DNA from: Candidatus Poseidonia sp.
GTDB taxonomy: Archaea > Thermoplasmatota > Poseidoniia > Poseidoniales > Poseidoniaceae
Direction: 5' to 3'
NCBI GenBank assembly: GCA_030741355.1
Contig: JASLVM010000010.1
Coordinates: 1-49,706 of the forward strand
Length of the DNA: 49,706 bases
Position 1 is the stretch's first letter; every line of letters begins with the position of its first letter. Made by a program: the position numbers and the translations under genes. Shown in pieces: positions 45,501 to 49,706 of the stretch. Below the pieces are notes generated by a model. That model was not told the origin of the DNA. It ran no database searches and saw only the letters and a list, made by a program, of their open reading frames with translations.

Positions 45501-45992
45501 CAGTTTGCCAAAGACCAACGCTTGCTCTCACGCTTCAAGGGCGCCATGGTGGACGCGTCCACCCTTGAGAAGACGTTGAACGAGAAAGCCATGATGAAAC
45601 TCGTGGAAGAAGTCCTCACGGAATACAACACTTGGAGCCCCAGTTCCGAGATGTTGGCCGGTGTACCAGAGACTTCAGAGGACCTCAACACCTTCTTGAT
45701 TCGACACAGCGATGTGTTTGAAGAACTCACCGAGCTCAAAGGCTACCGAGGCATCACGTACCGAACAGAACTCGAAGGACGGGAAATTTATCCAGAATCC
45801 ACCGACCTCGATGTTTACCGCTTGGCAACGCACCTCGCATCCCTCCCGCTTCCAAACATTGGAGCGGTGTTGGTGGCCACCATGGACGGTGATTTCACTT
45901 TGGTTGACCGTGCTATCGAGGAACGTTTTGGTTTCAGCGTGGCCAAGAACCACCGTTCGCTCAAACCGTGGTTGAAACGTCAATCCAATTGA
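42534..45992 (+). CDS. Large helical-repeat protein with C-terminal PIN nuclease domain
   Basis: A 1,152-residue cytosolic protein. After a basic, Ser/Pro-rich linker (residues ~60-90), residues ~90-900 form helices and look like solenoid repeats. The C-terminus is a PIN domain: VDTNVLVD with D931 and D938, TDLDVYRLA, and D1118/D1120 in TMDGDFTLVD. It has the full acidic set for a single-strand ribonuclease. The size is far above toxin PIN proteins (130 residues) and no antitoxin gene is adjacent. Starts at TTG 42534 with GAGGGG eight bases upstream; ATG 42549 is the alternative. An RNA decay or quality-control nuclease with its own scaffold is my inference. Confidence 0.75.
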   Translation: MDEQYMETCLKAAFSKPKSGAVRVSIMNRESAWKMLDKPLRAHLVIAAHEQEPPASEDDEDASPRRPTMNRPRGRMRRSGRQTGPAHMSWLHKPKEIIDDSPYTTAYQLATLLVHKQLDEDNWDEAWNSHENLLRETCMVEGVHPVWHTIGEKTPLLGQFLAFPKAKVVKAKETTTMGTDFFWIDPRNNDAIITVLKLASAGVNDPDIKVAMQKATSQISGGRTLDLASPLDSLDGSMAFISVLLALHAGYDVPTAARKACKKADSDLAEALEDFERLTTGTVNDWPSLLSLSREDSLSVARRTLGWQHAPSDAEACSSAELESGLALLEQAGIHEGRDRLTWWRLNALLREGKSDEAVEVLAERRLDASSDVSELLPLLVSLNSEQANEWLMRFMDELDEHALYHVLHETALSAPLRRKAAQRLCDEQGAMWDESRSVALTMLLEDLDVNRLARVFASDSMLSLSHPYMSLLVSHLAPANIDASLRPHIYACRTQAMQAIHGAEVPDVLSPMAEHLLLLMEGIYKETPEVAEVLNAKALKAFSPIGRALAGDGVVSATQVRNMGASLDDLDLSLIERRLFDVMLLTLTMNRHLQAFNIGMAKSKDTEELNQLLADAVLPLRLIQSFSVLMVEHDLGLPNMVAWYQKNDPLSPWAPLARAAHFAADGDELNSAREYSRAAELFTKQRKSGGASADWASSTEDNDFVLSLPLMLYRKSLIHYAHATSWAEAVDLLDRVPSLKTAITERFKLYLRVCHTAGKDTNAASRLIRKHVQQRKTVLEEDVEGNMVEKTRTSYNEEELDLLRNYPFEQAHLLPPEPFLGRVTAASTHISRDLRRSRTQYEHQFRQAMQGSSPSMEEIYEIAKNAAEEGAFEGLMYLERAQNSSKFSITARNRLAGVEQSLFSQYKDDIPTSKRRFLHNLSLTPLVIVDTNVLVDALVERMYQRMDLVLETNVNIIGANQFHRILHHHAQAKRLVMMIPEDVRGELKQFAKDQRLLSRFKGAMVDASTLEKTLNEKAMMKLVEEVLTEYNTWSPSSEMLAGVPETSEDLNTFLIRHSDVFEELTELKGYRGITYRTELEGREIYPESTDLDVYRLATHLASLPLPNIGAVLVATMDGDFTLVDRAIEERFGFSVAKNHRSLKPWLKRQSN

Positions 45993-46008
45993 GCAGCAAC
46001 ATCCAATT

Positions 46009-46024
46009 CGCTGAGGTTTCAGCG
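46009..46024. terminator. Stem-loop between convergent PIN and icd genes
   Basis: CGCTGA-GGTT-TCAGCG is a perfect six-pair stem with a tetraloop in the 54-base gap between two convergent stops. It could serve both strands. No T-run of note. Confidence 0.35.
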
Positions 46025-46046
46025 GTCTCCAAGTTCACCTTTCGGC

Positions 46047-47285
46047 TCACATGTGTTGGATCATGGCCTCGCCGAAGGCGCTGCAGGAAAGCAGCGTGGC
46101 GTCGTCCATCAACCGTTCAAAGTCGTAGGTGACCGTCTTGTTGGAAATCGCGCCTTCCATGCCCTTGACGATGAGGTCAGCGGCTTCTTTCCACCCCATG
46201 TGTCGGAGCATCATCTCCGCAGAGAGAATGAGCGAACCGGGGTTGACCTTGTTCTGTCCAGCGTACTTGGGTGCGGTGCCGTGGGTGGCCTCGAAGATGG
46301 AAATGCCCGTGTCGTAGTTGATGTTGGCGCCCGGGGCGATGCCGATGCCGCCCACCTGCGCTGCCAATGCGTCGGAGATGTAATCGCCGTTCAGGTTCAT
46401 GGTGGTCAGCACGCTGTATTCTGCTGGACGGGTGATGATCTGTTGAAGCATGGCGTCGGCGATGACGTCTTTGATGACGATCTCGTTGCCGGTGTTCGGG
46501 TTGGTGAGCGTGCACCAGGGGCCGCCGTCGAGTTCCTTTGCACCGAATTCTTCCTGAGCGAGGGTGTATCCCCAGTCTCGGAATCCGCCTTCGGTGAACT
46601 TCATGATGTTGCCTTTGTGGACGAGGGTGACGCTTGGTTGGTCGTTGTCGATGGCGTACTGGATGGCCGCACGAACGATACGAGCCGTGCCTTCTTTGGA
46701 AACGGGCTTGATGCCGATACCGGAGGTGTTGGGGAATCGAATCTTGTCGACGCCCATCTCGTTTTGAAGGAAATCAATGACGCGCTTCACTTCATCGCTT
46801 TCGGCTTCCCATTCAATGCCCGCATAGACGTCTTCGCTGTTTTCTCGGAAGATGATCATGTCCACATCTTGGGGTGCACGGACCGGAGACGGTGTTCCGT
46901 CGTACCAGCGAACGGGTCGAACGCAGGCGTACAGGTCGAGCTTTTGTCGGAGGGCGACGTTGAGCGAGCGAATGCCGCCGCCCACGGGCGTGGTGAGGGG
47001 TCCTTTGATGGAGACCAATCCGGACTTCATGGCGTCAAGGGTCGCTTGTGGAAGCCATTCGCCGGTGGCGTTGAAGGCTTTCTCGCCAGCGAGTACTTCA
47101 GACCAGACAATCTCTTTTTCACCGCCGTAGGCTTTCTCCACAGCAGCGTTGACCACACCGATCATGACGGGCGTGATGTCCACGCCGATGCCGTCGCCCT
47201 CAATGTAGTGAATCACGGGGTTGTTGGGGACCTTGAGTTGGCCGTCTTCCATGGTTACCGGTGTACCTGTCATGTCTCTCATCAT
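46047..47285 (-). CDS. icd: NADP-dependent isocitrate dehydrogenase
   Basis: A 412-residue enzyme that oxidises isocitrate to 2-oxoglutarate in the citric acid cycle. S107 (SLNVALRQ), R123 and the K/D residues match the E. coli substrate site with an offset of six. [17 protein letters not shown] and [10 protein letters not shown] keep the Lys, Tyr, Val, Tyr and Arg that select NADP in E. coli. The resemblance to E. coli Icd is strikingly close for an archaeon. Starts at ATG 47285 or 47282 behind GGAGAGG; the divergent OsmC gene is 46 bases away. Confidence 0.92.
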   Translation of the reverse strand: MMRDMTGTPVTMEDGQLKVPNNPVIHYIEGDGIGVDITPVMIGVVNAAVEKAYGGEKEIVWSEVLAGEKAFNATGEWLPQATLDAMKSGLVSIKGPLTTPVGGGIRSLNVALRQKLDLYACVRPVRWYDGTPSPVRAPQDVDMIIFRENSEDVYAGIEWEAESDEVKRVIDFLQNEMGVDKIRFPNTSGIGIKPVSKEGTARIVRAAIQYAIDNDQPSVTLVHKGNIMKFTEGGFRDWGYTLAQEEFGAKELDGGPWCTLTNPNTGNEIVIKDVIADAMLQQIITRPAEYSVLTTMNLNGDYISDALAAQVGGIGIAPGANINYDTGISIFEATHGTAPKYAGQNKVNPGSLILSAEMMLRHMGWKEAADLIVKGMEGAISNKTVTYDFERLMDDATLLSCSAFGEAMIQHM

Positions 47286-47331
47286 CGCCCACCAACCTCT
47301 CCTTCAAGAATGAACCGCCCCTGCCCTGTGC

Positions 47332-47727
47332 ATGCAAGGACGCGTGGAATGGCGAGGCGGAAGTTCGGCTGTGGGCGAAACGGCTACGGGCCAACAGATT
47401 GAATTGGATTGGGACAACGGGCCCACGCCAATGCAACTCGCCCTTCAGATGGTTGGTGCATGCGCTTTGGCCGATGTGGTGATCGGTCTGAAAGAACGCC
47501 CTTTCTCAGAAGCATGGGTTGAACTCGATTCCACTCGGGCTTCGGAAACTCCTCGGCGCTTCCTCTCGATCACGATGGAGTTTCATGTGGTGGGCGATGT
47601 CCCCGTCAAGTTGCTTGAGCGGGTCGTTGACAAGACCTTGGAGAAGTATTGCAGCGTTTCGAGTTCACTTCACCCGGACATCCCCATCGAATGGAAGGTC
47701 GTTCTTCACGAACCTTCAGAGGCTTGA
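47332..47727 (+). CDS. OsmC-family protein
   Basis: A 131-residue protein with redox cysteines C44 (GACALADVV) and C107 (KYCSVSSSL), as in OsmC/YhfA-type peroxidases. MQLALQMVGACALAD is the central helix. It would reduce organic peroxides or act on a related thiol substrate. A weak TTCAAGAA box lies 21 bases before the ATG; divergent from icd. The last 12 bases overlap the end of the convergent gene at 47716. Confidence 0.8.
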   Translation: MQGRVEWRGGSSAVGETATGQQIELDWDNGPTPMQLALQMVGACALADVVIGLKERPFSEAWVELDSTRASETPRRFLSITMEFHVVGDVPVKLLERVVDKTLEKYCSVSSSLHPDIPIEWKVVLHEPSEA

Positions 47728-48234
47728 AGGCCGTCCTTGTTGCGAAAGGGCATCGGTCAAGGCCTTGCACAGGGAATCGTAGACGGGTTTCCATCGTGCA
47801 TGCAAGCTACGAGGTGCAGCCATCGGTTTCCAAGCGTCCTCAACCGCCAAAACGGTGGCAAAGGGTTTGATCTGTTCGCCACCCATGTCAACAATTAGCG
47901 AGAGGTGGTATGCATCCCGGTCGCGCTGGACTTTGAGGCTCGTCATGTCAACCCGGCCGCCCAAAAGGGAGGCAGAGAGACGCTCATGGTCGAGCAAGTC
48001 TCGAGCGAGGGTGGCCAGAAGTGATTCAACCGTTTCGTTGGAGACGACCGACGAGGTTGGGAACATGCCTTGGACGTCTTCGTCCTCTTCCTCATCATCG
48101 TCCATGAAGGCAGCCAGCGGGTCGTAGGCTTGAACCGTTTCCTGAGTGTCGGAAACCGGGGTATTGAGGCCAAGTGCAGCGTAAATGTCAATCTCTTCAT
48201 CGTCGACTTCAGGGAGGGCAAAATCGTCAATCAT
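47716..48234 (-). CDS. Acidic cytosolic protein, function unknown
   Basis: About 172 residues. The N-terminal half is very acidic (FMDDDEEEDEDVQGMF) and intrinsically disordered; the C-terminal half is compact (VDMTSLKVQRDRDAYHLSLIVDMGG). ATG 48234 is set by a TATA-like box exactly 22 bases upstream; the earlier ATG 48258 overlaps that box. No family recognised. Confidence 0.65.
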   Translation of the reverse strand: MIDDFALPEVDDEEIDIYAALGLNTPVSDTQETVQAYDPLAAFMDDDEEEDEDVQGMFPTSSVVSNETVESLLATLARDLLDHERLSASLLGGRVDMTSLKVQRDRDAYHLSLIVDMGGEQIKPFATVLAVEDAWKPMAAPRSLHARWKPVYDSLCKALTDALSQQGRPSSL

Positions 48235-48256
48235 GAAGTAACATGGCAACCTCTTC

Positions 48257-48264
48257 ATACTTAA
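48257..48264 (-). promoter_or_regulatory. TATA-like box TTAAGTAT (leaderless)
   Basis: TTAAGTAT ends 22 bases before ATG 48234. Same spacing as the boxes at 30174, 36070 and 41842. Confidence 0.5.
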
Positions 48265-48310
48265 TGCATGGTTTCTGCTGAGCCTTCATGCATCACGTTT
48301 CGTGGCGCCT

Positions 48311-49045
48311 TCATGCCTCTTTGGACCAGGGTCGCCAGCGAACGAATTCCTCCATGAATGCATGAGATTGCTGTGCCGCCTTACGAGAGACGGAGGGGAA
48401 CATCATGTCAAAGGGGTCGTCGTGGAGCGCCCAACAAATGTACTTCGCCCAATCATGTTGCTTGTACATCTCAGCGGGATATTTCCCGAGGTCGTTGCAA
48501 ACGTAGTTGACCAGCGTGCTTTGACTTCCCTCGTAGTCGGTGAGGACGTTCTCGGGAATGCCGAGAAGTGAGCCAAGCAGCCTTTCTGCCTCTGCCTGAC
48601 GCCGGGGGAACTTCATGGCATCCGGTTCAAACATACGCCCCCTCGACCCTCTTGCGTGGTAATAGGCATCAGCAAGGAAGCCAAGGTTCTGTTCTTGGCC
48701 AGCGATAAAGACAACAAAACGAGGCACTAAGATGGCAGGAAGGCTCTTTTTCTTTCCATAAATGGTTCTCCCTTTCTTGAGGGTTGGTCGTCGACGAAGG
48801 TATACACCCGGCTCCACCACGATCTCCAACGGTAACAAGGCCAAACGAAGTTCCTCAACCCAACGAAGAAACGTGATTTCATCCAAACCTTGACGGTTGA
48901 AGCTGAAAAACCACCCCTCCCTCACTCCGGCTTTGATGGTGTTGATGACTTCCACGCCCGCCTCGTTTATCCCCCACCCTTGTTCGTTGCAGTAGTCTAT
49001 TTTTGCATTCATTATCGTCTTGAAACATCCCTCAATTTTCCACAT
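48311..49045 (-). CDS. Unknown protein, probably recently acquired
   Basis: A 244-residue soluble protein with no recognised domain. It has YYHARGSRGRMFEPD and several Trp/Cys (KYICWALHDDPFDMMF). Codons are unlike the rest of the window: two ATA isoleucines fall in the first 16 codons. Its upstream region is AT-rich (TTTTTAATAATTAAAT) and is followed by a 12-base palindrome. This suggests a transferred gene with its own promoter. It starts at ATG 49045, without a ribosome site; ATG 49012 is an alternative. Confidence 0.55.
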   Translation of the reverse strand: MWKIEGCFKTIMNAKIDYCNEQGWGINEAGVEVINTIKAGVREGWFFSFNRQGLDEITFLRWVEELRLALLPLEIVVEPGVYLRRRPTLKKGRTIYGKKKSLPAILVPRFVVFIAGQEQNLGFLADAYYHARGSRGRMFEPDAMKFPRRQAEAERLLGSLLGIPENVLTDYEGSQSTLVNYVCNDLGKYPAEMYKQHDWAKYICWALHDDPFDMMFPSVSRKAAQQSHAFMEEFVRWRPWSKEA

Positions 49046-49097
49046 GTTATCGCCAACTTTTCACTAATGGTAACGGCATTTAATTATTAAAAACTTT

Positions 49098-49109
49098 CTA
49101 CACGTGTAG
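49098..49109. promoter_or_regulatory. Perfect 12-base palindrome CTACACGTGTAG
   Basis: CTACACGTGTAG sits in the 118-base divergent gap between the foreign-looking gene and the secreted protein gene, next to an AT-rich tract. Its position and perfect dyad suggest an operator. Confidence 0.4.
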
Positions 49110-49163
49110 TCCCGCCTTCGGAAGGAAAGCAAGCCTCATACCAACCCGCGTTCTGCAAACGCC

Positions 49164-49706
49164 ATGGTCCGCCGACGCACACTGTTCGTGGCGGTCCTGC
49201 TCCTCGCATTGTGCTCAAATCAATTCGCCGTGGCTTCCCCGAACGGCCTTGGCTCAGAAGCCAACGAGGGGTGCCTCTGCCACACGCCCCAATCCGAGAC
49301 CAACGTGGGTCTTTCCGGACTGCCTGAGGCCTACGAAGCCAACACCACCTACAACCTAACGCTGGAGGTCATCAGTGCCATCGAGGCGGTGGATAACCGG
49401 TCCCAAGGCGGTTTCAGAATGCTTGTCACAGCGGGCACCATCGTCCACGATAACTCAACCATGCAGGAACTCGACAACGGATGGACGCACACCTACAACG
49501 GCTCTTCTCAGCGCACCTGGACGTTTGCTTGGACCTCACCGGCGGCCAACGACAGCGCAACCACGTTCACGGTTCATGGAAATGCCGTCAACGGCAACAA
49601 CGCCCAAACGGGTGACGCATGGTCAACCATGGAAATCGTGCTCCCGGGTGTCATGTACGAAGGGGACCTTCTCCCGGGCGAGGGTATTGATGGCGTGAGT
49701 CAAACC
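49164..49706 (+). CDS. Secreted Reeler-like protein (partial, 3' end outside the window)
   Basis: 181 codons to the window edge. A basic MVRRR plus a hydrophobic stretch to ASPNG form a signal peptide. The mature start has ANEGCLCHTP, a CxCH rather than heme-type CxxCH. Then GLPEAYEANTTYNLTLEV, GFRMLVTAG, WTFAWTSPAAND and FTVHGNAVNGNNAQTGD follow, in order, the pattern of Reeler-type extracellular domains that accompany multiheme or CxxCH proteins. No Shine-Dalgarno. The full domain set cannot be seen because the gene is cut. Confidence 0.6.
   Translation, partial: MVRRRTLFVAVLLLALCSNQFAVASPNGLGSEANEGCLCHTPQSETNVGLSGLPEAYEANTTYNLTLEVISAIEAVDNRSQGGFRMLVTAGTIVHDNSTMQELDNGWTHTYNGSSQRTWTFAWTSPAANDSATTFTVHGNAVNGNNAQTGDAWSTMEIVLPGVMYEGDLLPGEGIDGVSQT

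Noticed and set aside
42534-45992. PIN toxin of a VapBC pair
   Set aside because: Far too long and no small antitoxin gene is adjacent; the neighbours are convergent icd and a divergent membrane gene.
46053-47402. 449-codon plus-strand frame opposite icd
   Set aside because: Shadow of a strongly conserved gene; His/Asp/Val-rich without domain.

Overview
The window looks like a chromosomal segment of a free-living, aerobic or facultative heterotrophic archaeon. The best guess is a marine Euryarchaeota-type lineage (Marine Group II / Poseidoniales-like). That assignment is inference from gene content: a probable RaSEA-type radical SAM enzyme for archaeosine, an archaeal-style YchF/OLA1 GTPase with a Cys-rich insert, leaderless TATA-box promoters, a giant propeller/Fn3 surface protein, and many bacterial-looking metabolic genes (E. 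coli-like NADP isocitrate dehydrogenase, MaeB-type malic enzyme, RlmH, OsmC, PduO). No rRNA, tRNA, CRISPR array or insertion sequence was recognised. Coding density is very high. Genes lie on both strands, with several overlapping stops and ATGA start/stop overlaps.

Layout. 1-9062: a partial zinc-ribbon gene on the minus strand, a 356-base non-coding stretch with hairpins, then a two-gene AddAB-like helicase-nuclease operon. In this operon both subunits appear to carry a PD-(D/E)XK nuclease with a four-cysteine, Fe-S-type frame. 9034-14713: methyltransferase, proline iminopeptidase, coiled-coil protein, phosphatidylserine (archaetidylserine) decarboxylase, membrane-anchored serine hydrolase, RaSEA-like radical SAM protein. 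14821-18395: a small membrane protein, a 12-14-TM protein that resembles a ligand-depleted cbb3 oxidase subunit I with C-terminal EF-hands, and YchF. 18403-30151, all minus: a giant secreted and membrane-anchored protein of about 2,777 residues, followed closely by pabC-like, fused pabB-pabA-like and zinc-ribbon membrane genes. 30496-36379: malic enzyme-phosphotransacetylase, an FGE-like membrane protein, a PTGES2-like thioredoxin/GST protein, RlmH and small membrane proteins. 36475-42406: DUF2203, cobalamin adenosyltransferase, Nudix, DHH phosphoesterase, coiled coil, MMPL transporter, DUF4079-like membrane protein. 42534-49706: a 1,152-residue protein ending in a PIN domain, isocitrate dehydrogenase, OsmC, two unknowns (one probably foreign), and the start of a secreted Reeler-like protein.

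How the genes work together. DNA break processing (AddAB-like) and central carbon flux (Icd, MaeB) are the clearest functions. The pabBA-pabC block should make p-aminobenzoate for a folate- or pterin-type C1 carrier. PduO supplies adenosylcobalamin. Psd builds the membrane lipid headgroup. Four minus- or plus-strand genes share a TATA-like box placed 22-23 bases before the ATG, which implies leaderless mRNAs and fixes their start codons.
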